A stretch of 64,000 nucleotides of DNA from Burkholderiales bacterium (lineage in GTDB: Bacteria > Pseudomonadota > Gammaproteobacteria > Burkholderiales > Burkholderiaceae_C), in contig JACRPO010000010.1 of the NCBI GenBank assembly GCA_016223165.1, positions 1 through 64,000 of the forward strand, given 5' to 3'. Positions within the stretch are counted from its first letter, which is position 1; each line of letters starts with the position of its first letter. A program made the position numbers and the translations under genes. The notes beneath the pieces are model-generated. The model made no database searches. It saw only the letters and a program-made list of their open reading frames with translations, and was not told the origin of the DNA. Shown here in pieces: positions 27,501 to 37,587 of this stretch.

Positions 27501-28546
27501 GGCGCGGGCAGCTGGTGACGATCGCGCGGGCCGTCGACGACGTGGCCGCGACGGTGGCGCGCATGCGCGAGTTCTACCGCCAGCGCGAGCCGCAGATGCA
27601 GCCGGTGCCGGTGCCGCTGAACGCGCTCGTGCAGCAGGTGGTCGACCTGACGCGCGCGCGCTGGAGCGACATGCCGCAGCAGCGCGGCATCGTCGTCGCG
27701 CTCGAAACCGATCTCGACGGCGACCTGCCCGCCGTGCTGGGCGTGGAGAGCGAGCTGCGCGAGGCGCTCATCAACCTCGTCTTCAACGCCGTCGACGCGA
27801 TGCCCGCCGGCGGCCGGCTGACGCTGCGCACGCGCGCCGTGCCGTCGGCGGCGGACGGCCCCGCAGCGCCGCCGCGACGCACCGTGCAACTCGACGTGTG
27901 CGACACCGGCGTCGGCATGGACGAAGACACGCGCCGGCGCTGCCTCGAACCCTTCTTCACCACCAAGGGCGAGCGCGGCACCGGCCTCGGCCTGGCCATG
28001 GTCTACGGCGTCGCGCAGCGGCACGGGGTCGAGGTCGAGATCGACAGCGTCGTCGGGCAGGGCACGACGGTGCGCCTCGATTTCCCGGTGCCCGAGCTGG
28101 CACCGGCGGCGGCCGTGGCGGCGCCCGCGCCGCAGGCGCCGGTCTCGCGCCTGCGCATCCTCATCGTCGACGACGATCCGCTGATGCTCAAGTCGCTCGG
28201 CGACACGCTCGAGTCCGACGGCCATGTCGTCGTCACCGCCAACGGCGGACAGGCCGGCATCGACGCCTTCACCGTCGCGCGCCGGCCCGGCGAGACCTTC
28301 GACGTCGTCATCACCGACCTGGGCATGCCCTACGTCGACGGGCGCAGCGTGGCGGCGGTGGTGAAGGCGAGTGCGTCGGCCACGCCGGTGATCCTGCTCA
28401 CCGGCTGGGGGCAGCGCCTGCTCGCCGAAGGCGACGTGCCTGCGCAGGTCGACCAGGTGCTGAGCAAGCCGCCGAAGCTGCGCGAGCTGCGCGCGGCGCT
28501 GGCGCGCTTGACTGCTGGCGACGCCGCAGCTGGAACGAGCGCCTGA
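24581..28546 (+). CDS. Membrane hybrid histidine kinase (dCACHE-like, HAMP, PAS, PAS, GAF, HisKA, REC)
   Basis: 1321 residues from ATG 24581 (an in-frame GTG at 24530 overlaps the preceding stop). Two helices (about 11-34 and 329-353) bracket a periplasmic CACHE-type sensor, followed by HAMP (354-405), PAS_3 (about 438-610), PAS (622-740), GAF (750-907), HisKA with SGIAHDINNAISPVALYTEN (His947), HATPase (DTGVGMD, GTGLGLAMVYG) and a C-terminal REC (Asp1246 in VVITDLGMPY, KPPK lysine). The first PAS carries about 50 extra residues (545-595) that are a translated REP-like repeat. Ligand unknown. Likely part of the signalling island with the divergent c-di-GMP operon. Confidence 0.92.
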   Translation: MPRWLRFPDWPLRAKMAALLVAASLLPLAFWAWVDLRQDQARQLEGVKDLLEARGDQIVRELDSFHRGYQRAVNRLARFPDTRAFCTAPPAQRAPRQQAALLGVLSAYPASDEGIRGAAIIDAGGRVAVATEPSLIGVDLSDRPLAREALSGRAVTTNLFISSPASGSVPTIGYFAPVLDGEQRVVCVAVLWLRAAALWKAVKASNALAGPDSFAVLIDRDGIRVAHTFSDDIVFRPAGRLDPALVDRLAAERRFGARTRAWLEDVRPFPELFERARASSPDLAVFRGVAPLTGAWSYGVARRFESLPWTVFYMLPEAVIEAQMAQATRTRVLVAAAVLAAAGFIGLAFAATILRPIRALDTAAASIAGGDLAARVEGVRGDELGRFGASFNAMAGQVQSHALDLRRSRDQLEQRVRERTAELELEITRRAQVESVLRERDAALHRAHVMAKIAHVITGRDGVFEAWSETLPPMIGVLPAQMPHSTREWMQLLHEQDRETFRSTSIAAAVSGTRKDVEYRLRRADGAWIHVRQVIEPIPDADADAPDAEGHEPARPPEGLIPERAARRYSSEPAGPPQGRMAQGPDGAARRPSHGRWFNTLQDVSEQQQAEEERRAGEEGTRLIVETALDAVVTMDAAGLITGWSPQAERTFGWTRAQVLGRRLAETIIPAPQREAHERGLARYLGSGEAVVLNRRLELTALHRDGHEFPVEIAITPLRTAGTVAFSAFVRDISERKLAQARVQAQLERLQLLDQITRAIGERQDLESIYQVTIRSLEERLPVDFTCVCRHDGADEALTIVRVGAHSQGLAMELALGEQARIGIDRNGLSRCLQGELVHEPDIEASAFPFPQRLARGGLRSLVFAPLQSESHVFGILVAARRAPHAFSSGECEFLRQLSTHVALAARHAELHGALQQAYDELRQSQQTVMQQERLRALGQMASGIAHDINNAISPVALYTENLLEREASLSERGRGQLVTIARAVDDVAATVARMREFYRQREPQMQPVPVPLNALVQQVVDLTRARWSDMPQQRGIVVALETDLDGDLPAVLGVESELREALINLVFNAVDAMPAGGRLTLRTRAVPSAADGPAAPPRRTVQLDVCDTGVGMDEDTRRRCLEPFFTTKGERGTGLGLAMVYGVAQRHGVEVEIDSVVGQGTTVRLDFPVPELAPAAAVAAPAPQAPVSRLRILIVDDDPLMLKSLGDTLESDGHVVVTANGGQAGIDAFTVARRPGETFDVVITDLGMPYVDGRSVAAVVKASASATPVILLTGWGQRLLAEGDVPAQVDQVLSKPPKLRELRAALARLTAGDAAAGTSA
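26230..26366 (+). repeat. REP-like palindromic repeat, two tandem units, inside the hybrid kinase
   Basis: Unit 1 (26230-26289) begins with ATGAGCCC and has its inverse GGGCTCAT at its centre, a hairpin with a 15-base loop, then ACCGGAGCGCGCAGCGCG. Unit 2 (from 26290) is a more degenerate head-to-tail copy. The same unit occurs at 41736-41790 between dctQ and dctM. It is read in frame through the kinase gene. Confidence 0.85.
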
Positions 28547-28640
28547 GGTGCGGGGGTGTGGCCGGGTGACGCGACGGGCAAACGCGGCGGGGCTGCGTTG
28601 GATATGGTGCTGAGGCCGGGGCGTGCGGAGGTGGTGGCGC

Positions 28641-28864
28641 GCCGAGGCCGCCGGGTGGTCGGCTCTGCTCGTGTCCTCTTCCGGCCCCCCGGCTCGCAAG
28701 CTCGCAGGGCGCCCGGATGCCCCCTTTACCTCGCTGAGCCGACCACCCGGCGTCCTCGGCGGGCACCAGCGTTTGCATGCGACGAGGGCGTGCTGCCGCT
28801 TGTGCCGGATCGGGCCGATGGGGCGCCCAGCTTGCGAGCCGGGCCGCCGGAAGAGGACACGAGC
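28641..28864. repeat. Interleaved long inverted repeats between two genes
   Basis: Arm A (28641-28665) is inversely repeated at 28736-28760 with one or two mismatches. Arm B (28667-28713) is inversely repeated at 28822-28864, sharing GGAAGAGGACACGAGC and CTTGCGAGCC. The order A-B-A'-B' means the pairs overlap, so only one stem can form without a pseudoknot. They fill most of the 358-base gap (28547-28904) between the hybrid kinase and the CoA-ligase-like gene, which are convergent. No gene recognised in the gap. Confidence 0.85.
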
Positions 28865-28904
28865 GGCGCGGGGTGCCCCGTCGGCCCGATCCCGCCACCG
28901 CACT

Positions 28905-30503
28905 TCAGTGCCCGCCGCTCCGCCGCAGCCACTGCTCGCGCAGCTCTCGCCTCAACACCTTGCCGATCGCACTGCGCGGCAGCTCGGCCACGACGCGCAG
29001 TGCCGAGATGCGCTGCGTCTTGCCCACCTGCGCATTCGCCCACTCCTGCAACACCTGCGCAATCCCGGCTTCAGCCGCTTCACGCAGCACCACCGCGGCC
29101 ACCGGCGTCTCGCCCCACTGCTCGCTCGGCACGCCGAAGACGGCCACGTCGGCCACCGCGGGGTGCCGGCGCAGCACCGCCTCGAGGTCGCTCGGGTAGA
29201 TGTTGAAGCCGCCGCTGATGACCATGTCCTTGCGGCGGTCAGTGAGCACGAGGAAGCCGTCGGCGTCGAAGTGACCGACGTCGCCGGTGCGGATGTAGCG
29301 CCGGCCCTCGGCGTCGAACCACTCGGCCTCGGCCGTCCTGCCGGGCTGGCGGTGGTAGCCGCTCATCATGCCGGGCGAGCGGCCGACGACCTCGCCGCTC
29401 GCGCCACGCCGCACGGCCTCGGGCGGCAGCTCGCACGCGTCCTCGTCGATGAGGCGGATGTCGTGCCCCTCGGCCGGCGGGCCCACGGTGTGCAGCTTCG
29501 TCGGGTGCTCGTGGCAGGCCAGGATGCAGGTGCCACCGCCCTCGGTCATGCCGTAGTACTCCGTGAGGCCGCCCGGCCAGCGCCGCAGCACCTCGGCCTT
29601 GAGCTCGGCATGGAAGGGCGCACTGGTGCAGAACTTGGCGACGAAGCTCCTGAGGTCGAAATCGCCGAAGCGCGGGTGCGCCATCAGCCGCTGGTACTGC
29701 ACCGGCACCAGCATCGTGTGCGTGGCACGGTGGCGCTCGGCGAGCTGCAGGTAGGCGAGCGCGTCGAACTTCGCCATCAGCACCACAGCGCCGCCCCAGG
29801 CGAGCGACGGGATCACCGAGACGAGCGTGGTGTTGCTGTACAGCGGCGTCGCGGTCAGCGTCACCGAGCCCGGGCCGTAGCCTGTGGCTGATCCGCGGCG
29901 GATGTGCGCCCAGCGCATCGCGTGCGACTGCACGATGCCCTTGGGCGTGCCCGTCGTGCCCGACGAGTAGATGATGTTGAAGGGCCACGCGGGCTCGATG
30001 CGGACCGGGGCCGGCAACGTGCCGGGTGCGGCGAGCCAGGACTCGAAAGCGAGTGCGGGCTCGCCGGGCGTGCCGTGCAGAAGCACGACGCGCGTGCCCG
30101 CCGGCAGCGGTACCGTGCGCAAGGCCGTTGCCGCATCGGCGTCGACGAAGACGAAGTGCGCCTCGCAGTCGGCGAGCATGTCGGCCAACTGCGCCGGGGT
30201 CGACGAAGGGGCCAGCGGCGCTACCGCGAGGCGGGCACGCAGCGCGCCGAAGAAGACGATCAAGTACTCTGCGCAGGCCGCGGCGATGACGGCCACCGTG
30301 GCGCCGGCACCGAGCCCCTCGCGCTGCAGCGTGGCGGCGACGCGGGCGATGGCGGCGTCGAACTCGGCGAAGCTCAGGCGGCGCTCGGCGCCGGCCCGGG
30401 TGTCGATCAGCGCCGTCGATGCCGGGTTCGCGCGCGCGGCTTCGGCCAGCATGCCGGGCAGGTCCAGGAACTCGGCTTCGGCGCGTGCATCGGGGGTGGT
30501 CAT
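28905..30503 (-). CDS. AMP-binding acyl-CoA ligase (class I adenylate-forming)
   Basis: 532 residues from ATG 30503. Motif A3 (P-loop) is NIIYSSGTTGTPKGIVQSH, the A5-like motif is LTEYYGMTEGGG, A7 is RRYIRTGDVGHFDADGFLVL and A8/A10 are RRKDMVISGGFNIYPSDLE and LPRSAIGKVLRRELRE with the catalytic lysine. Such enzymes activate a carboxylic acid with ATP and transfer it to CoA. The acid is not predictable from sequence alone (medium- to long-chain or aryl acid). It is divergent from the MFS transporter, with about 90 bases between the starts, which might import its substrate. Confidence 0.92.
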   Translation of the reverse strand: MTTPDARAEAEFLDLPGMLAEAARANPASTALIDTRAGAERRLSFAEFDAAIARVAATLQREGLGAGATVAVIAAACAEYLIVFFGALRARLAVAPLAPSSTPAQLADMLADCEAHFVFVDADAATALRTVPLPAGTRVVLLHGTPGEPALAFESWLAAPGTLPAPVRIEPAWPFNIIYSSGTTGTPKGIVQSHAMRWAHIRRGSATGYGPGSVTLTATPLYSNTTLVSVIPSLAWGGAVVLMAKFDALAYLQLAERHRATHTMLVPVQYQRLMAHPRFGDFDLRSFVAKFCTSAPFHAELKAEVLRRWPGGLTEYYGMTEGGGTCILACHEHPTKLHTVGPPAEGHDIRLIDEDACELPPEAVRRGASGEVVGRSPGMMSGYHRQPGRTAEAEWFDAEGRRYIRTGDVGHFDADGFLVLTDRRKDMVISGGFNIYPSDLEAVLRRHPAVADVAVFGVPSEQWGETPVAAVVLREAAEAGIAQVLQEWANAQVGKTQRISALRVVAELPRSAIGKVLRRELREQWLRRSGGH

Positions 30504-30595
30504 GGTCGGGGGATCGGGGCCGGTGATCCGCCCTTGCGATCCGGCCGGGCGATCCAGCCAAGCAATTCTAGGAACCGGCACACTCGCGCCCCAGC

Positions 30596-31909
30596 ATGGC
30601 CCCGCCGCACCCCCACCCGACGCACGCGCCGATCCTCGAACCGGCGCTCGTCGTCATCCTCGCCGGCGTTTGCGCGGCGCTGCACGTGGGCAAGCTGCCG
30701 CCGGCGGTGCCCGTGTTGCAGGAGGCGCTCGCGATCACGCTCGTGCAGGCGGGCTTCCTGCTCTCGATGGTGCAGCTCGCCGGCATGAGCGCCGGCGTCG
30801 CCTTCGGCGCGCTCGCCGACGGCCTCACGCCCCGGCGCAGCATGCTGCTCGGGCTTTCCGTGCTGGCGCTCGCCAGCGCCGCCGGCGGTGCCGCGCCCGG
30901 GGTGGCTTGGCTGATGCTGCTGCGCGCCTGCGAGGGCTTCGGCTTCCTGCTCGTGGTGCTGGCGGCGCCAGCGCTCATCCGCCGGCTCGTCGCGCCCGAA
31001 CGGATGAGCCTGGTGATGGGCCTGTGGGGCGCCTACATGCCGCTGGCCACCACGCTGGCCCTGCTCGCCGGGCCGTGGGTGCTGGCGGGGCTCGGCTGGC
31101 GCGCCTGGTGGTGGCTGCTCGCAGCCGTGTGCGCGGCCATGGCGCTGTGGCTGTCGCGGGCGGTGCCGGCGAGCGCCGCGCGCGGTGCGTCCGTTGCGCC
31201 CGTTGCCCCCGCCGCCGATGCCGGCACTGCGGCCTCCGCGGCGATGCCCTCGCTCTGGAAGCGCCTCGCGCGCACGCTCGCGGCGCCGGGGCCCTGGCTG
31301 CTGGCGATGGCCTTCGCGGTCTATGCGGCGCAGTGGATGGCGGTGATCGGCTTCCTGCCCACCATCTATGCGCAGGGCGGCACCGCGCTGGCCGAGGCCG
31401 GCCTGCTGACGGCCGCTGCGGCGGCGGTCAACATGCTCGGCAACATCGGCGCCGGGCGCGCGCTGCACGCCGGCGTGTCGCCGGTGCGGCTGCTCGTGGT
31501 GGGCTTCGCGGCGATGGGCCTGGGCGCCTTGCTTGCCTTCGTGGCCTGGCCGGGCGCCGCGCCCGCGGCCGCCCCGCAACCGGTGCTGCCGGCGGCGCTG
31601 CGCTTTGCTGCGCTGCTGCTCTTCTCAGGTTTCGGCGGCCTGATCCCGGGCACGCTCTTCGCCCTCGCCGTGCGCCTGGCGCCGGGCGAGGGTACCTTGT
31701 CGACGACGGTGGGCTGGATGCAGCAGGGCTCGGCGTTCGGCCAGTTCACCGGCCCCCCGCTCGTTGCCTGGGTGGCGGCGCGCGTGGGCGGCTGGCACCT
31801 GAGCTGGCTGGCCACGGGGGTTTGCGCGCTGAGCGGCCTCGCCCTGGCCGGCCTCCTGGCCCGACACCTGCGCCTGCGCGCGAGCCCCTCGGCCGTGCCG
31901 ACACGGTGA
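30596..31909 (+). CDS. MFS transporter (CynX/NimT-like)
   Basis: 437 residues with about twelve hydrophobic helices. The first half opens with ILAGVCAALHVGKLPPAVPV and contains FGALADGLTPRRSMLLGLSV, the loop 2-3 signature (G-x-L-a-D-r-x-G/P-r-r). A central soluble loop is Ala-rich. Similar proteins are annotated as cyanate or nitroimidazole-type MFS transporters. It starts about 90 bases from the divergent CoA ligase, so the shared region should carry both promoters. Confidence 0.87.
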   Translation: MAPPHPHPTHAPILEPALVVILAGVCAALHVGKLPPAVPVLQEALAITLVQAGFLLSMVQLAGMSAGVAFGALADGLTPRRSMLLGLSVLALASAAGGAAPGVAWLMLLRACEGFGFLLVVLAAPALIRRLVAPERMSLVMGLWGAYMPLATTLALLAGPWVLAGLGWRAWWWLLAAVCAAMALWLSRAVPASAARGASVAPVAPAADAGTAASAAMPSLWKRLARTLAAPGPWLLAMAFAVYAAQWMAVIGFLPTIYAQGGTALAEAGLLTAAAAAVNMLGNIGAGRALHAGVSPVRLLVVGFAAMGLGALLAFVAWPGAAPAAAPQPVLPAALRFAALLLFSGFGGLIPGTLFALAVRLAPGEGTLSTTVGWMQQGSAFGQFTGPPLVAWVAARVGGWHLSWLATGVCALSGLALAGLLARHLRLRASPSAVPTR

Positions 31910-31957
31910 AGCCCGGCCCGGCGCGGCCGAACGCATCGCGAACGCGCCGCGCCGACA

Positions 31958-32351
31958 TCAGCGCCGCAGCACGTCCTTCACCCGCTGCGCGAAGGTGGCC
32001 ACGTCGAGCGGCTTGCTCAGGTAGGCGTCGCAGCCGGCGGCGCGCATGCGCTGCTCGTCGCCCTTCATGGCGTAGGCCGTCACGGCGATCACCGGGATGG
32101 CCGCGGTGGCGGGGTCGGCCTTGAGCTCGCGCGCGAGCTCGAGGCCGCTGCTGCCCGGCAGCTGCACGTCCATCAGAACAGCGTCGGGCCGGCGCGCGGC
32201 GAGCACGCGGCGGTACTCGGCCGCATCGCTCGCGGTGCCGACCTCGAAGCCGGCGACCTCGAGGGTGAAGACGGCGAGCTCGAGATTGGTCGGGTTGTCG
32301 TCGACCACGAGAACGTAGGGCTGGCGCTGCGGCACGCGCGCCGGGTCGGAC

Positions 32352-32362
<11 letters not shown>
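31958..32362 (-). CDS. Response regulator, single REC domain (CheY-like)
   Basis: 134 residues from ATG 32362. REC features: YVLVVDDNPTNLELAVFTLE (acidic pair), DAVLMDVQLPGSSGLELARE (phospho-Asp), IPVIAVTAYAMKGDEQRMRA (Thr) and CDAYLSKPLD (Lys). This is the DivK-like form often fed by hybrid kinases. It overlaps the end of the upstream hybrid kinase gene by 11 bases, so the two are translated together and are very likely partners. Confidence 0.92.
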
Positions 32363-35420
<3,058 letters not shown>

Positions 35421-35537
35421 CGCCGTTCTCCCAGCCGGCCCCCCACTCACGCACCGGCGGTTATGCGAGTGATTCTGGACCCACGGCGCGTTCGACGCGC
35501 GGCGGCAGAAATGACAGGGGAGGATGACTGCGCAGGC

Positions 35538-36422
35538 TCAGCGTCGCCGGCGAACGACGCGGGGCGCACCGGGCGAGGTGGATGCGCTCGACGCGCTCGA
35601 CGTGCGCGACGTGCTCGACGTGCTCGACGTGCTCGACGTGCCTGGCGCGCCTGGCGCACGCGACGCGGCAGCGCTCGGCGTCGCGCCCTCCGGCGGCCCG
35701 AACAACTCGCCGTAGCGCAGCCCGATGTTGGCGTGCTCGCGCATCAGCGCCTCCACGCGCGCCGACTCGCGCTGCTCGAGCGCCTGCACGACGAGACGGT
35801 GCTGCATGTGCGCCAGCTGCAGCTTGCGCAGCTCGCGCTCGAGCTGATTCTTCTGCACCGTGATGCTGTCGGCGGAGGCGAAGGGCAGGTGGTCGTTGCG
35901 CGCGATGGCGTCGGCGATGACACGCGTGTGCCCGTTGCCGCGCACGATGGCGGCGTGGAAACGGCCGTTGAGCGCGCTCCAGCGCGCCAGGCCCGCCTCG
36001 GTGAGGCTGCCGCGCGGGGCCGCCTGCAGGACCTCGTCGCCCTCGGCGAGGCAGGCGTGCAGCGTGGCGCGCAAGGCCTCGCTCAGGCCCTGCTCGGCGA
36101 GGCGGCGCGCCGCCAGGCCCTCGAGCACGCCGCGCACCTCGACGGCGACGCGCACGTCCTCGGCCGAGAACTCGCGCACCACGTGGCCGCGCTTGCCGGC
36201 GCTCTGCAACAGACCCTCCTGCGCCAGCGTGCGGAAGGCCAGGCGCACCGGCGTGCGCGAGACGCCGAGCGTCGCCGCCACCGACTCCTCGGCCAGGCGC
36301 TCGCCGCTCGCGTAGTGGCCGTCGGCGATGAGCTGGCGCAGCCGCGCGACGGTGCCGGTGGGGGCCGCGGTGGCCTCGGCGTCGGCGCCGCGCCGGGCCG
36401 GCTTGCCGTTGATTGGATCCAT
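35538..36422 (-). CDS. vanR: GntR/FadR-family repressor of vanillate catabolism (VanR)
   Basis: 294 residues. The N-terminal winged helix is VARLRQLIADGHYASGERLA...LGVSRTPVRLAFRTLAQEG (about 25-85). The C-terminal FCD ligand domain follows, with AVEVRGVLEGLAARRLAEQG, an acidic/His metal site region (NGRFHAAIVRGNGH) and ERELRKLQLAHMQHRLVVQA. It is divergent from vanA, and an operator-like palindrome overlaps its own start codon, so it probably represses both itself and vanAB until vanillate binds. The last 35 residues are a Ser/Thr-rich tail from a 9-bp repeat, absent from typical VanR. Confidence 0.88.
   Translation of the reverse strand: MDPINGKPARRGADAEATAAPTGTVARLRQLIADGHYASGERLAEESVAATLGVSRTPVRLAFRTLAQEGLLQSAGKRGHVVREFSAEDVRVAVEVRGVLEGLAARRLAEQGLSEALRATLHACLAEGDEVLQAAPRGSLTEAGLARWSALNGRFHAAIVRGNGHTRVIADAIARNDHLPFASADSITVQKNQLERELRKLQLAHMQHRLVVQALEQRESARVEALMREHANIGLRYGELFGPPEGATPSAAASRAPGAPGTSSTSSTSSTSRTSSASSASTSPGAPRVVRRRR
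35579..35650 (-). repeat. 9-bp tandem repeat coding the VanR tail
   Basis: Units of the type GACGTGCTC (plus strand) run for about seven to eight copies near the 3' end of vanR, coding for Ser/Thr triplets on the minus strand. The unit is a multiple of three, so copy changes lengthen or shorten the tail without a frameshift. Confidence 0.88.
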
Positions 36423-36423
36423 T
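36412..36423. promoter_or_regulatory. VanR operator-like site over the vanR start codon
   Basis: ATTGGATCCATT differs in one base from ATTGGATCCAAT at 36478-36489. It overlaps the vanR ATG (36420-36422, minus strand), where a bound repressor could block initiation of vanR transcription or translation. Autoregulation is inferred. Confidence 0.7.
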
Positions 36424-36451
36424 ACGTCGACCGCTCCTCAGGGAAACACGG

Positions 36452-36480
36452 ATGACAATAGCGCAGATTGGGCCATAATT
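36452..36480 (+). promoter_or_regulatory. Putative vanA promoter
   Basis: ATGACA (36452-36457) and ATAATT (36475-36480) are separated by 17 bases and fit a sigma-70 promoter facing vanA. The -10 element runs directly into the ATTGGATCCAAT palindrome, so a bound repressor would cover the -10/+1 region. vanA starts at 36513. Confidence 0.55.
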
Positions 36481-36489
36481 GGATCCAAT
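36478..36489. promoter_or_regulatory. VanR operator, perfect 12-bp palindrome
   Basis: ATTGGATCCAAT is a perfect palindrome 24 bases upstream of vanA. From memory it is identical to the VanR operator of the Caulobacter vanAB promoter. Together with the near-identical site at 36412-36423 it supports repression of vanAB by the divergent GntR regulator. Confidence 0.85.
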
Positions 36490-36512
36490 CGAACGCCGAG
36501 AGGACTTCCTTC

Positions 36513-37562
36513 ATGACCTTCGCGCGCAACGCGTGGTACGTGGCCGCCACGCCCGACGAATTCGCCGACAAGCCGCTCGGCCGCCAGATCTGCGGCGAGC
36601 GCATCGTCTTCTATCGCGGTCCCGGCGACCAGGTCGCGGCGCTCGAAGACTGGTGCCCGCACCGCGGTGCGCCGCTGTCGCTGGGCCGTGTCGTCGAAGG
36701 CAAGCTCGTCTGCGGCTACCACGGCCTCGAGATGGGCTGCGACGGCAAGACCGTCGCCATGCCGGGCCAGCGCGTGCGCGGCTTCCCGCCGATCCGCAGC
36801 TACCCCGTGCTCGAGCGCCACGGCTTCGTGTGGGTGTGGCCCGGCGACGCGGCGCAGGCGAGCGCCGACAAGCTGCCCGCGCTGCCCTGGGCCGACAACC
36901 CGCAGTGGGCCTACGGCGGCGGCCTGTACCACATCGGCTGCGACTACCGGCTCATGGTCGACAACCTGATGGACCTCACGCACGAGACCTACGTGCACGC
37001 CACCAGCATCGGCCAGAAGGAGATCGACGAGACGCCCTGCCAGACGCGCACCGAGGGCGACGAGGTCGTCACCAGCCGCTTCATGAACGGCATCGGCGCG
37101 CCGCCGTTCTGGCAGATGGCGCTGCGCATGAACGGCCTGCCGACCGACCAGCCGGTGGACCGCTGGCAGATCTGCCACTTCACGCCGCCCAGCCACGTGA
37201 TGATCGAGGTCGGCGTGGCGCTCGCCGGCCGCGGCGGGCATGCCGCGCCGCCGCAAGCCAAAGCCTCGGCGTGGGTGGTGGACTTCATCACGCCCGAGAC
37301 AGAGCACAGCATCTGGTACTTCTGGGGCATGGCGCGGCACTTCAAGCCGCACGACCCGTCGCTGACGACGCAGATCCGCGACGGCCAGGGCCGCATCTTC
37401 GCGGAGGACCGCGAGATGCTCGAGCTGCAGCAGCGCAACCTGCTGAGCCACCCCGAGCGCAAGGTGCTGAGCCTGAACATCGACGCCGGCGGCGTCATGG
37501 CGCGGCGGATCATCGAGCGCATCGTCGCGGCCGAGCGCGCGGCCGCGCCGGCGGCGGCTTGA
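36513..37562 (+). CDS. vanA: Vanillate O-demethylase, Rieske oxygenase subunit
   Basis: 349 residues from ATG 36513 with AGAGGA upstream; the start matches VanA proteins (MTFARNAWYVAATPDEFADK). The Rieske 2Fe-2S ligands are CPHRGAPLS and CGYHGLEMGCDG (near residues 49-75). The mononuclear iron ligands are in LMVDNLMDLTHETYVHATSI (Asn/Asp-x2-His-x4-His). With VanB it demethylates vanillate to protocatechuate with NADH and O2, releasing formaldehyde. It is 25 bases upstream of vanB and behind VanR sites, so induction by vanillate is expected. The match to Pseudomonas VanA is close by memory. Confidence 0.95.
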   Translation: MTFARNAWYVAATPDEFADKPLGRQICGERIVFYRGPGDQVAALEDWCPHRGAPLSLGRVVEGKLVCGYHGLEMGCDGKTVAMPGQRVRGFPPIRSYPVLERHGFVWVWPGDAAQASADKLPALPWADNPQWAYGGGLYHIGCDYRLMVDNLMDLTHETYVHATSIGQKEIDETPCQTRTEGDEVVTSRFMNGIGAPPFWQMALRMNGLPTDQPVDRWQICHFTPPSHVMIEVGVALAGRGGHAAPPQAKASAWVVDFITPETEHSIWYFWGMARHFKPHDPSLTTQIRDGQGRIFAEDREMLELQQRNLLSHPERKVLSLNIDAGGVMARRIIERIVAAERAAAPAAA

Positions 37563-37587
37563 TCGGCAGCGCGGGGGCACGCACGCG

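Noticed and set aside
23456..28546. A single 1696-residue plus-strand reading frame starting at 23456
   Set aside because: Its first 375 residues overlap the REC-kinase gene in another frame and are Ala/Arg/Pro-rich noise; the real hybrid kinase begins at 24581 (or 24530).
23699..28903. A 1734-residue minus-strand reading frame opposite the hybrid kinase
   Set aside because: GC-driven antisense frame with no domain; the plus strand carries a complete, motif-rich kinase.
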